The notes beneath the pieces are model-generated. The model was not told the DNA's origin. It did no database searches and worked only from the letters and a program-made list of their open reading frames with translations. From Telmatactis stephensoni (taxonomy: Eukaryota > Cnidaria > Anthozoa > Actiniaria > Isophelliidae), in contig JALIZF010001324.1 in NCBI GenBank assembly GCA_029948255.1, positions 124,001 through 188,000 on the forward strand: 64,000 bases of DNA, read 5' to 3'. The translations under genes and the position numbers were made by a program. Each line of letters starts with the position of its first letter. The stretch's first letter is position 1. Positions 43,501-55,016 of the stretch are shown in pieces.

Positions 43501-46500
43501 AGCACTTGCTGTCAGTGCCACAAGTACAGCTTTCAATAGAGTGTGAAACAGACCACACTGTGCCATGGCCGTGACAGTGCCGTATTGTATATAAAAACAT
43601 TCGAGATTCCTGCCGTAACTGTGCCGTGACCGTGTGGTGCCGTTTTCACAGTCATATGAAATCTACTCTAAACATAAACACATAAAATTAACAAATGACT
43701 AACCTGAGCCAATGATATAAGGAACTTTTTAAAGTGACCAGATGTATCACTCGCTATGTCCCTTTCAAGATCTCTGTCAAATACTGAATAATATCAAACA
43801 TTCTTAGTATTGACATTTGTGTTGATTAGCCATATTGATGAAGCCCAGGACATGTCTGTTTGAAAGTGGGTTAGTGGAAATCCTGGGTTAAATCTCAAGA
43901 ATTGGCATTAACACTGGGTTAGCGCTAATCCACTTTCAAAAAACTGGAGCCAGGGATTAGGGGTACTCAAGAAAGTTTTATAAAGAGTCAAACTCCTGGC
44001 CCTGTGCTCAAAGCCCTAAATTTTTTATATAGTCAATTGAAAAAAACGTTGTCGGGTCTAAAAACATAGAACATAGATGCTGAAACCAAATGGTGCTTGG
44101 GATGTGAATAATTACTCGTGCCCAGGCCTTTAGGCCGGGAACGAGTTATAAACTGCAAATGTTTTTTTTTTTTTTTTTTTTTTTTCCCTCTATTCGTCCT
44201 GAGAGACTTCTGATTGGTTAAGAACGTAAAAACAATGCCCTTCATTCATCACCTTTGAGCGAACACAAGCCAGGAACTTTAGGAATGCAAGATGGCCGAC
44301 TACAAAGAAAATAGCTTTCAGAGATAGGCTTTTCCTGCAGTAGAACAATGTAATTTGGAGCTTTTAACTCGAGATATACCTATATACTTATAAGAGCTTC
44401 AGAATGGGCTGTTATTTTGAGCTTCATCTCCAATACTTTGACCAAATATCGAACTCTAAATGGAGTACTTGAAAGCCGAGGCCCTCGCGATAACGACTAT
44501 TTCCTATGAGCTGGGAATCTACGAATTTCTCATCCTACATGTTGCTAAACAAACATATATAGAAGCAAGTCAATTATATTCCTCATTCAAGCATTCAAGA
44601 GATCTTGAGAGGTTTTTGTACTGAATTTTAATTTAATATCGGAATGGCATGAAACTAGATTCTGTTGACCTTGTATTTCGCGTTTGGTCACGTAACGTCT
44701 TTCAGTATTCATATATAAAACATCCGAAACATGAACGAAAAAATACACGATTTGTTATTGTGTCAAATATGCCGTTGTAGAAGTCTTTACAGCAAACAAT
44801 TGAGATATATAGTGAAATAAGAAGTTGAATATAAAACTGGTATATTTTTGCATGTTGGAGATATCTAATACCTATGCATGATAATAGAAAGACAAAGGCA
44901 CTAATAGCTGTTGACAGACAAACTGACTAATCAAGATATTTTTTAGTTTAAGTTAGCCGATTCAAAAAAGGTCATTTGTTACGGTTAGCTATTTCCCGGA
45001 ATGGTGAAGAATGCGTGAAACGGCTAGGGGAAGAGTACGAACGGAGCCGGTCATTGGAGCCTCTCTTAAAAAGGGCTCCAGGGGCACGAGTGAACGCACG
45101 TGTGCGTCTAGTTACATTCTGATTTATTCATTTACGCTGCAACCGTTTTTTCAATTGACTATATTACATAGCTGCCAACCCCCAAGGCTTTCGTATCTGG
45201 AGATCAACATTTTTTCCTTAGAATTGGGTCGATTTTCACGCTCAGTGGGGGGGGGAGGATTTTTCAAGAAGGATAGACGATATTTCAGTTAAAATGACCG
45301 CGATTTTAGGGTTCGAGCGATTATCCGGGAGATTTAGGTCTTTATCCGGGAGACCGGGAGACGAGGCCCAAAATCTGGAGACTCCCGGATTATCCGGGAG
45401 GGTTGGCAGCTATGATATTAACCACTTAGTAAGAAAGGTATGAATTGTCTCCCTTAGGACATACCCTTTAACACACCTTTCATAGAAAATGATACCCCTC
45501 TCAAATACCTAAACAACAGTTTCCCTAAACAGCCTCTGTCAATAAATTATTGCCATGAAATGTCTACCCTCAGATAATACTTCAACTTGTGAAATCTCTG
45601 CACTTTTATACACTAAATAAATCTAGTGTAAAAAGTCACACCTTGCCAAAAGGCTAATATCTCATTTAGGTAGCGCCTCCCTGAATATATATCATAGTAA
45701 AGAGAATGCTTTCTAGTGCCACTGGTATCTTAGATACATCTTTTATATGCATTTTTAATTGCTATGATTTCACAGTTTGTTCAGGTACAAAGGATTTCTA
45801 TGAAAATACTGGTGTCTTAGATACTTACATCTTTTGTATGCATTTTTTATTGCTGTGATTTCATTGTTTGTTCTGGTACAAAGGACTTCTATCAACATGC
45901 TTTCATCTGTACCAAGACCCTAAAGACATCAAAAGCATGTATCTTTTATTTGAACAATGAGACAATTTTACTAAAGAATTCTGTTAGCAACAATTATTTC
46001 TTTCCTTCTCTCCCTTTCATTTTGTCTTTCCTTGCATTTCCCTTATTTCACCATTCCATTATTTATTTATTTATTTACTCCTTATCTTTCATCTTTTCCT
46101 TTCCTTAAACTTCCCATTACTTTTCAGCAATTCCAACTCTATTTCACACCATTTATCCTTTGCCATTTCCCATTTCATTCTTTATGCAATTACAATTTAT
46201 CATATATTTGTTCATCCATCCATCCATTCATTTGTTCATTCATTCTTTCCTTTCAGTTTTTCTCTCCTTCTTTGTTTATTTTTTTCTTTCTCTCCTCCCT
46301 CCCTCCCTCCCTCCCTTCCTCCCTCCCTCCCTCCCTCCCTCCCTCCCTCCCTCCCTCCTTTCCTTCCTTCCATCCTTTCTTTCTTTCCTTTTTTCTTTCT
46401 TGGCTCCTTTTGGGACATTTTGACTAGCAAAACAAAATAGCATTATATAGATCTACTAACTGCATAATATTACCTTAATAGCATTTCTCAGAAGGCCAGC

Positions 46501-49500
46501 ATCATACTCTTCTGGAGGTGTCATCAGTGCAATCACTGTATCTTCAAAGTGACCACCCAACTCACTCTTGAGGTCTTTCATTAGATCCTACATTACATAA
46601 AAAGCGAATGATAAACATTCTCCAGTACGCAATTCATAAGGTTATAGTATCACTGGATAGTAAGGTGTCAGTAACTAGTTGGTAAGGTGTTAGCAAGTGG
46701 TTGGTAAGGTGTCAGTAAGTGGTTGGTAAGTTGTTAGCGAGTGGTTGGTAAGGTGTCAGTAAGTGGTTGATACGGTGTTAGCAAGTGGTTGGTAAGGTGT
46801 CAGTAAGTGGTTGGTATGGTGTCAGTAAGTAGTTGGTAAGGTGTCAGTAAGTAGTTGGTAAGGTGTTTGCAAGTGGTTGGTAAGGTGTCAGTAAGTGGTT
46901 GGTAAAGTGTTAGCAAGTGATTGGTAAGGTGTCAAGAAATGGTTGGTATGGTGTCAGTGAGTGTGAATTATTCACTTCAGGTATTAATTTTGAATGTATC
47001 AGAATGACAAAGTTCTGAGTATGTTTCACCTTGGAGATTAATTAATATTCATTAATGTACAAAAGACATGATTTTCTTACCCTTCCATGCATGGTCTTGT
47101 ATTCTAATGAAATACGCTGTCGCTGAGAGTTTGTTCTTGATCCCAGTAAATACATGATGGCTTTGGAGTCACAACCTAAAACACAAAGAAAACCATTATT
47201 AATTATATACAACACATGCACACTTGTCTTATGTCCTACAGAGAGTTCTTGTATGAGTGGGAAGCTTGATCCACTCCATTTTAAAAGGACCGGGTTTGCT
47301 CGTCGTATCTCTTAGGGTGTTAAATTATTGAAGTTTAGAGTTTTAGCATTTCCTGGTCTGTATTAGGGTATCAAAAGAGCCCATCACTTATTATCATGTT
47401 TTCAAAATGGAAGAAATTTGCAAAACAAAAGCGTGTTGACCGTCCAATTTTGTGTTCATATTTATAATGTTCATTTGCTTGTTATCACTGGTATCTCTTA
47501 GGGGTTAAAAATCGTCCAGCCACGCCCTCTTAAAAAGACTTCCGGTATCTTTTAGGGGTATTTTTGAAAATATCCGACAAGCATATCCGATCCTTTTAAT
47601 CCTTTTACAATGGAGTAACTCCCCCCTCCCCCCGGGCTCCACTGTACCATGACCAAGTCAGTGCTGTAATGTCTATAAAAAAATTCAAAATTCCTGTCGT
47701 TACCATACCGTGAGGCATTTGTGCCGTTTTTTCCCAGTCACACAAAATTGGCTCTATACATATAAGATTATTAATCTTACATATAAGATTATTAATCTTA
47801 TCAAATACATAGCATACTTACTATTCCAGCCCAGATTGAAGGGCAAGATAACTTAGATTCATGAGAAAATTGTTATAGTGCAAAAACAGGAAGCTGTACT
47901 TCGAGATACAAAAGTCATCTGATTTTGCGCATTTGTTTGATTTATCTTTTTCATCGTTTGTTACAAATTATCACACAGATAGATACTCAGTGGAAGTGGC
48001 ACTTAACAGTAGGGAATGATGGTCTTTCAGTGTAGTCTTTTTTTGTCTGGACAGACAATTCACCAGAAACCTGACTTAAAGTCACACTGAGATGACCAAA
48101 ATGTCTGAAAATGTCTATCTTCTAGTATGAAATGGCCAATATAACATGCATAAATAAAAACAAACTGCATTAAAAATTTGCAATATATAGCGAGAAAACA
48201 AACTCGAATAAAAAATGAATGAGATAATATTGTTGGAAAGTGGTCCAAAACATTAATTGAATCTTGTGCTGATTAAAAAATTATGTGGAAAAAAAAATTA
48301 AAAAAACATGGCAATAATATATCACACCATAAACAAAACCAAGATTAAAATAATATGAGGGACATGCAAGCAAAAAATGTCATCTACAGCAATGAACTTG
48401 GGCTGCATTTCTTTCCATACTTGGGCTGCATTTCTTTCCATACAGTGTACTATAAACTAATGTAATCTAAAAAGGAAAAACTCAAGTTTTCACACGAATT
48501 TATCTCGTTAGCAACTACTTCAACTCACAAATTAATACCCTTAAGACAAAAGAGGGAGAAGCTAAAAAAACACAGGAAAATTTTAAAACCAACAATTAAT
48601 CCAAGAAGACTTACCTAAGCCTTTCATGGCTTTGCGTAATACGTCTGCGTCCTTCTTAGGATCAAATGGTGAATAAGCAACCACAGAGGATCTTCCTCTG
48701 GGAGATGGCTTTGAACTCGAAGTTGCTTGAGTGGCCATTGAGGGAGGTGGGGCTGATGCAACAGTCGTTCGTGAGGAATATGAAATACGCTCTTGATAAG
48801 ATACCTATGGTAAAATATGCTCTTGATAAGATGCCCTTGATAAACAATGGCAAAAGTTTTGTTATAATAAACGGTTAAACAAAAAGCTACTACGAAATAC
48901 CCCGCGAGCAAACGTTATTTTCTCTCACCTCCCTAGGAGCAAGGGCAATTACAAAGCCAGGAAATGCTAGATTACATAAAGACAACACATAAAAAGTCAC
49001 TTATTCATTTATGCTTTTAAAATGAAGTACACTGCTGGGTACAAAATACAGATTACAGTACTTTGAATAACAATAACAGTGCTCAATAACTAGCTTTGAT
49101 GCGATTGATGCAAGACAAAAGAATTGTAGAGCCATTACAATCAAGGTCAAAAGAAGTCAATCAAAACCACATTCGTCCTTTGTACATTTGCATGCATATA
49201 AAAAACACAGAACGGATTTTACGAACGATTTTTAGGTAGTACTAAAATATCACATTTTAGGAAGATTTAACGTAAGAATACTCAATACCAAATCCAAAAC
49301 TTCATTTCGAAATATCGTAACAGCAACAACGGAAGTAACAATTATAATAAATTTATACAAACCTAACTTCAAAGACCTTAGATCTTCGGAGATTATGGAG
49401 GAAAGAACTAGTTCTCGTAAACCCACTAGATGGCAAATAATGGGATGTGGCTATTAAACGGATGTATTTGTGATCTGATCTTATCAAGGAATACGAAGAA

Positions 49501-52500
49501 TCCCTGGAACCGAAACAGTTGCCGCCATTTTTAAATGTCACATGATAACTCATTCCCAGCCTCCTATGTCACTTTCAGCGACACTTTCGCGTAAAACGTT
49601 TCATATTCGTATTTTTAGTGAGTTTAGAAAGATTTTACAATTTATTATAATAACTTAGAATCAAGCTTTGGCAAGAGACCATAATACTAGTATTATGGTC
49701 TCTTGGCTTTGGCTTGAAAAATATGCAAAATTTTCAATTTCAAAAGTCGTTTTACGACAAACAAAACTCGCACTTCAATTCATAGCGTCTTCAACAACAA
49801 CAACAACAACAACAACTGTTTCATTTGTGCTCTGAGGTTTACATGCAAAGATAAAAAGTATACATATTTATACATTACAAAAATAAAGAGTACAGCTGCT
49901 TAGAAATAGTATAGATTAATCGAGCTAAGCAGCTGGGCCATGCGAGTAAAAGATGTATTAAAGTTTACAGAGATAATTGGACATAGGTAGAGTGGTTTTC
50001 GTATGAGTGGGAACACTGTACGGTTACGATACGATACGGTTACGGCATGAATTTCGAATGTTTTTATAGACATTACGGCACTGACACGGACACGGTACGG
50101 CGCGGTAAGTTTCCCACTCATACGAAAACGACTCTATACAATAATTACTTATATAAAATTTTGAGATATATATACAGAAATGCGTGCAAAAAATTTCCAA
50201 TAATACTACAGTCATCCTCAAAAAGGTTGTCCAGATGAAAAGACGTTTAGACGTTAAAAAACTCATTTGCAAGAATCAGAATTTTCTCACAGGAATTTCA
50301 TTTCAAAATACATTGCATATTATTGAAAATTGAAAATGTGATATATGCAAATGAGTTTATTAACGACTAAACGTCTTTTCATCTGGACAACCTTTTTGAG
50401 AATAACTGTACAATAAAAAATGTCTAGAGATATATCTAATACAAAAAATTATGCACTATATGGACGAAGTGAAAGAAAAGAGCAAGAGAAAGAAGGAAAA
50501 AATAGAATAGAAGATTGACAAACTGCCATTTTACTTCAATATCTAGCAGATGGTTTTCAATGTTTTTCATTACTTTAACTCTAAAAGAACAGCAAAGTCA
50601 ACAAATACGAATGGTTGTCAATGTTTTCATTACTTTAACTCTAAAAGAACAGCAAAGTCAACAAATACGAATAGTTGTCAATGTTTTTCATTATTTTAAC
50701 TCTAAAAGAACAACCACAGTCAACAAATACGAGCTTTACATCGTGTGGGTCTCAGTACAAAGTAATTGAGAAGGCTGCGTTTTATTCATTCGAGAAAAGG
50801 AAACAAAAATAGCAAAGGTTAAGAATTTGGGGAGGGAGAAAGAAAAGGAAGGATAGAAGGGAAGGGTTGAGAATAGAAGAAAGGAGAGAAAGAAGGAAAC
50901 AAGAAAACGGGAAGGAAGTAAAACACACGTAAGCAGGTGAACTCGAAAATAACACTGATATTAACACGCACTCCTTGGCTCAATGGCCAACAGATTCGTG
51001 ACGAGCGATTTATATGAAAACATTTTGCAAATGAGCGCACTTTTCCAAACGTTTTGTAACGAACGAATGGGTAACCCATAAAAATGACGCAACTGACAAA
51101 AATAACGATTCTGGAGTCTTTTTTTTAAAGTTTTCTCAAACTGCAAAATGGCATGGTATCAACGGACTTCTCTTTGTCCAATTCACCGATTGGCCTCTAA
51201 GACCCACGTGCTATGTCACCCGGTCAAAACGTAAACACCGTGCGAAAGTTCGGACATTCATTCTGAGATCTAGTAGTCATTTGCGTTTTTGAGAAAATTT
51301 GAAAAAATCGTCAGAATCGTCACTTGGATTTATATATTCAAGTGTACTTAAAAATAGACAGAAAACCTGTCTACCGCACTGTGTACAGAATTAGAGCACT
51401 TGGCGGTTGATTAGAACAGTCAAGCATTGAGAAGCACTCAGCTTAATTATTGACTTGTGATTCTGTCACACTTCGCTTGTTTTCTGATCAATGCCGTGAA
51501 TGTTAGACCACTCGTATATAAGACTGGTGCACAATAGCATCAGAAAAAAATTTAAAACGCTACAGGTAAAAGTATAAAGAGTATAACGTACCAAATCTGT
51601 CGGTCGACAGTCGGTTGTTTGTCGGGCGTTCGTCGGACGTTTGTCGGTTGTTTGTCGGGCATTTGTCGGCCGTTTGTTGGTGATTTGTCGGTTATTTGCT
51701 GGCCATTTGTCGTCCGTTTGTAAGCCATCTATTGGTCATTTGTCGTGGTTTGTAGGTAAGTTATTCTTTTTATTTTTACCAAAACTAATGTACTCTTAAG
51801 TGGAGTTGAGACTTTGGTTCAAACAAAACAAACAAAGAACTTTGTATGGTACTTACATTTGCATTTGGTTGGGGCATAGGAGGGCCTTGCTGGACAACCC
51901 TATAATGTCCTGGAAATGCTGCAGTTGCCATGGCAGCACCCTTGAAGAGCAGCAAACATTATTTTTTATACCAGTTTTCAAATATGAAATTCAGAATATA
52001 CTTTTTCACAATTACCAAGCTATTACATCACATCAAGGCATAGTTAATAGAGGGGAGGTCCCCTGTATTAACTATGATCAAGGTTAACAATTTGAGCGAG
52101 CATTGATCAGAGCCTCTTTCTTAACCCACGGAAATCAAAAGTATTTGTTTTGTTCATTAACACCTCCCTGATTCATTTGTGTGCATTTCTATTTATTCCT
52201 TTTTATTGACAAAGACTATTGAGCTGAGCGACTCAGATTGTAGTCTTTATTAGTCTCTTGCTTCAAATTAGCATATGTCCAGTCTCTGCACATAGGTTCT
52301 ATTCCTGTCAGGAAAAATTGGATTTCCATATCCCTACCCAATTAGTGACAATTTATTGTCTTGGCTGAATGACTCCATGGGTTATGGATATTCAATGTAG
52401 ACATTTGACAAAGATTAGTCTTATAATCATTATAGTCTAAACTTCATTAAAGATTTGCTTACCTGAAATGACAAGCTAGTGTTAGGATAGGGTCCTGGCT

Positions 52501-55016
52501 GGGGTGGTACCATAGGAGGTCCGGGGGGTGCAGGAGCTTGATATCCATGTGTAGGGTAGTGTGGAGCCCCTCCAACAACAGGAAAACCACCACCTAATTC
52601 AAACAATTTTCCTGTGAACTCTCTCCAAATATCAGTATACACTCACTAGTGACAGAGCAAATTTTATATGAGTGTGAAATGGACCTTGCCATGCCATGGA
52701 CATGTCAGTGCCATGTTGTCTATAAAAACATTTTATATTCCTGCCGTAACAAGTTGTGAACATGTGGTGCCATTTTTACAGTCATACGAAATCTACTCTA
52801 ATTAAGGCTTACATGACTTAATTGTCTGAGTATGTTTTCATTGTACTGAGACAACATGTCCAAGTATCGTCTTGAATATAAATGTACATAAAATTATATC
52901 TCAAAGTCAAGGGGATTAAATTTTAATCAAGAAAGTTAACTGGTATCCCGGGGTGGGGGGTTGGGGGTGGGAGGGTGGGAATCCATTGTAAAAGGATCGG
53001 GTATGCTCGTCGGAAATTTTCAAAAATACCCCTAAAAGATACCGGAAGTCTTTTTAAAAGGGCGTGACCAGCGATTTTTTAACCCCTAAGAGATACCAGC
53101 GATAACAAGCTAGTGAACATTATTACAGGGTCCGTGCAGGGTATCAAAAACGAAATTTAAGGACTTTTCAAGGACCAAAATTGTATTTTCAAGGAACATC
53201 AAGATCATGTTAATTGTACATTCTTACCTCACAAACGTCTTACTTCCAATGTAACGAAAAATAATTGATTCTCTTCAAACCTTGAGTTATTGCGGAAAAT
53301 AGGACAAGAAATTTTGGCGAATAAAAACGAGGGGTATCCAGGTATTCCGAAAAGTTATAGGTTATTTTACTATCGATCGGTGCGAGGAAGAAGCTTTTGA
53401 AAACGCGTGTGCAAGCCTCATTTAGGTGTTGGCTAGTTCCCTCCAGAAAGTACTGCCAAATAAGGACATCATTTGGGACAGGGAGTCCATTTGTCATTTT
53501 TTTTACTGGCAAATCCGAATCAAACTTCAGCCAAACGGAATAATTCAGAGATCGCTTGGTGATAGATCTTTTTCAAGGAGTTTTCAAGGACTTTTTCGTA
53601 ATTTTCAAATTTTCAAGGAGTTTCAAGTGCCCTTGAAAATGAGTTTTCAATTCAAGCACTTTTCAAGGATTTAAGGACCTGCACGGACCCTGTTATTATT
53701 ATGAACACAAAATTGGATGATCGACATGCTTTTATTGGGTAAATTTCTTCCATTGAGAACAAGATAATAAGCGATGAGCTGTTTTGATGCCCTGAAAGAT
53801 ACCAGGAAATGCTGAAACTCTAAACTTCAATTTTAACACCCTAAAAGATACCAAAATCGCTGATTTTTACCCCTAAGAGATACCACGAGCATACCCGATC
53901 CATTTACAATGGAGTTCCCCCCCCCCCCCCCCCGGGGCTGGTGTCAATTAATCATTTATCCAAATCTAAACATTCCCAATAAATGTCCCAAAGTACAAAC
54001 ATCCTAACAGAAACATTGAGTTGGGTGTTTACTGCAAAAATGCTTGTATCATGACCAACAACTTTAATCTTTCAGTTGGATTTTGGGTTTTTCTGATCTG
54101 CCAATCATGTGAAAGGAGCAGAGCTTATGCAAATGCCCTCAATCTACCCTTGATCCATGTTTGCCCTCTGCCTTGAGGTCCCATGAGGGTATTTACATAA
54201 GCTCTACCCCCCCTCCCCCCTTGCATGATTGTTGAATCAGAAAAAAAATCCAACTGAAAGTTTGAATTTGTTGTTGGTCATGATGCTTGAGCCTTTTTGC
54301 AGTAACATTAACAGACCAAAAAATCTTAGTTGGTTGGAGCTAATGATTTCAAAGAAAATGGAAAAAAAGGAAAAAATTAAAGAAGTCATGTATAGACACT
54401 AGCAGTGTTGTAATGCTTTAATAGTAGGCATTTATTTCATCATAACTTTTTATGTTTTTTTTTGTAAATAAGTTATGTTTACCTGGTGGTCCTGGATAAG
54501 GTGCTGGTCCTGGTGCTGGTCCCGGTGCTGGCATAGGCATGCCTCCCCCTGGATACTATAAATTCAAAAATACCATAATGTAATTAATATCATCTACACA
54601 GTCAAGTATAACTGAAGCAACCAAAGACTCCTCAGCCATGCAATTTCTAGATTTTTTTTCAAGTTTCTTAGGTCTAAAATGACAACAGTGGGCTGTTCAA
54701 TATCAATACCTGGACCTGGTTGCGTGAGTTAGCATTAACGCAGGGTTAACCCCAAAGCTTTTCTCTAGCAACTAGGCCCTGGGTTAAGTGCTAACTGACC
54801 TTCTAGCAAACGAACCCTGGAAATCAAAAAAATCACTTTGGCTGTTTCCATTGGCAATAATATTATTATACAATAGAAAGTATCACTTACTGGAGCTGCC
54901 GCAGGATTTGCTACATTATCAAATCCTAATGGGGGTGGTGCCTGACCAGACATGGGGTATGGGTGTCCTCCAGGGTGTGGCATGCCATACCCCCCATGGG
55001 GTGGTGGGTAACTCAT
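40589..55016 (-). CDS. ANXA7/11-like: Annexin, ANXA7/ANXA11 type, complete
   Basis: Sixteen coding exons in transcript order: 55016-54891, 54555-54483, 52593-52463, 51940-51857, 48804-48615, 47175-47081, 46587-46474, 45919-45829, 43783-43704, 43044-42988, 42760-42714, 42186-42120, 41982-41907, 41471-41413, 41074-40952 and 40648-40589. Together they are 1473 nt, 490 aa plus TAA. All have GT...AG ends and matching phases. Residues 1 to about 184 are a Pro/Gly/Tyr-rich head ([17 protein letters not shown]...), as in ANXA7 and ANXA11. Residues 185-490 form four annexin repeats that bind acidic phospholipid in a Ca2+-dependent way. Type II calcium loops are clear in repeat 2 (GLGTDES), repeat 3 ([10 protein letters not shown]) and repeat 4 (GLGTDDK), each with its distal acidic residue. 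Repeat 1 has GLGCDSK instead. The protein ends [20 protein letters not shown] cytosolic role in membrane aggregation or trafficking is expected from the family. Orthology to A7 versus A11 is not resolved. Confidence 0.95.
40700..40870. repeat. GA-rich tract in the last annexin intron
   Basis: Purine tract of GGAGA/GAAGT units between annexin exons 15 and 16. On the annexin sense strand it is a pyrimidine tract upstream of the exon 16 acceptor. Confidence 0.9.
41550..41712. mobile_element. Hairpin element
   Basis: The left end gaggctttgcaccatcatgt and right end acatgatggtgcaaagcctc are inverted (one or two mismatches), as are 'ccatgacaggaggc' and 'gcctcctgtcatgg'. It lies in annexin intron 13. 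Confidence 0.8.
42405..42540. mobile_element. MITE family 2 copy (agttgtacgaag ends)
   Basis: Ends 'gagccagttgtatgaagc' and 'gctttgtacaactggctc' are inverted, with inner 'ttatccactgga' and 'tctggtggata'. Related to the copy at 43140-43283. Confidence 0.75.
43140..43283. mobile_element. MITE family 2 copy
   Basis: Ends 'gggccggttgtacgaagg' and 'ccttcgtacaaccgggccc' are inverted. The interior has repeated 'atccagcggataa' and 'ttatccagtgga'. Confidence 0.8.
43534..43672. mobile_element. MITE family 1 copy
   Basis: 'gagtgtgaaacagaccacac' to 'cagtcatatgaaatctactc', with central 'tatataaaaacattcgagatt'. It lies in annexin intron 9, about 30 bp from exon 9. Confidence 0.8.
44033..45167. mobile_element. 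TIR element of about 1.1 kb in annexin intron 8
   Basis: The left end tatagtcaattgaaaaaa is matched in reverse at 45148-45167. It carries a T28 run at about 44160 and a CpG-rich segment, but no transposase frame that I can read. Confidence 0.55.
45168..45416. mobile_element. MITE with 'catagctgccaaccc' ends
   Basis: 'catagctgccaaccc' on the left and 'gggttggcagctatg' on the right. The interior has tandem 'ccgggaga' words and a G run. It directly abuts the element ending at 45167. Confidence 0.75.
45730..45805 (-). pseudogene. Decayed partial duplicate of annexin exon 8
   Basis: About 70 nt repeats the 3' half of exon 8 plus its splice region, with several substitutions. The donor is lost: 'gatgtatct' replaces 'gatgtaagt'. 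It lies directly downstream of the real exon. Confidence 0.75.
46295..46365. repeat. (CCCT)n microsatellite
   Basis: Regular CTCC units within a longer pyrimidine-rich tract (about 46010-46410) in annexin intron 7. Confidence 0.95.
46640..46965. repeat. 22-bp minisatellite in annexin intron 6
   Basis: About 14 units of 'ggtaaggtgtcagtaagtgg', alternating with a 'gttagcaagtgg' variant. It lies about 50 bp from exon 7. Confidence 0.9.
47275..47640. mobile_element. polyG/C-ended element with 'cttaggggt' words
   Basis: 'ccattttaaaaggaccgg' and 'gctcgtcgtatctcttaggg' at the left, and 'gacaagcatatccgatcctt' and 'ccccctccccccgggctcc' at the right. Same family at 38510, 52960 and, distantly, 55150. 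Confidence 0.6.
47640..47757. mobile_element. MITE family 1 copy, degraded
   Basis: Retains 'catgaccaagtcagtgctgt', the central 'tctataaaaaaattcaaaatt' and 'cccagtcacacaaaat'. Confidence 0.6.
49673..49706. repeat. Short perfect palindrome related to the 29.4-kb fold-back
   Basis: 'aagagaccataatact' is followed at once by its reverse complement. Outer words 'ggcttg' and 'caagc' extend the pairing. It looks like the tips of the 29420-29725 element joined directly. Confidence 0.7.
49988..50140. mobile_element. MITE family 1 copy
   Basis: Ends 'tagagtggttttcgtatgag' and 'ctcatacgaaaacgactcta' are inverted. Central 'tgtttttatagacatta'. In annexin intron 4. Confidence 0.85.
50207..50412. mobile_element. 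Hairpin MITE
   Basis: 'ctcaaaaaggttgtccagat' then 'gaaaagacgttta' on the left are mirrored at the right end. The arms are about 50 bp. Confidence 0.8.
50560..50735. repeat. 60-bp tandem repeat, three units
   Basis: 'tactttaactctaaaagaac' recurs at 60- and 61-bp spacing with 1-3 differences per unit. Confidence 0.9.
51598..51765. repeat. Short minisatellite of 'cgtttgtcgg' words
   Basis: About eleven degenerate units of ~14 bp (gtcggtcg, tttgtcgggc) lie about 90 bp from annexin exon 4. Confidence 0.85.
52660..52800. mobile_element. MITE family 1 copy
   Basis: 'tatgagtgtgaaatggacct' to 'acagtcatacgaaatctact', with central 'tctataaaaacatttt'. Starts 67 bp upstream (sense) of annexin exon 3. 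Confidence 0.8.
52945..53935. mobile_element. polyG/C-ended element split by a second element
   Basis: The outer parts (52945-53125 and 53693-53935) together match the families at 38510 and 47275: 'aaaaggatcgggtatgctcg', 'aacccctaagagatacc' and 'cgatttttaaccc'. The element at 53126-53692 sits in the middle. Confidence 0.75.
53126..53692. mobile_element. 567-bp TIR element (cagggtccgtgcagg ends) nested in another repeat
   Basis: 15-bp perfect TIRs. The direct repeat ttatta (53120-53125 and 53693-53698) may be a 3-bp or 6-bp target duplication, because the site is itself repetitive. Near both ends are many 'ttttcaaggac' words. No transposase. A related-looking element lies at about 61798-62105. 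Confidence 0.75.
54035..54305. mobile_element. Fold-back element in annexin intron 2
   Basis: 'ttactgcaaaaatgcttgta' and 'catgaccaacaac' on the left pair with 'gttgttggtcatgatgcttg' and 'tttttgcagtaa' on the right. Inner 'gagcttatgcaaatgccctc' pairs with 'gagggtatttacataagctc'. Confidence 0.75.
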
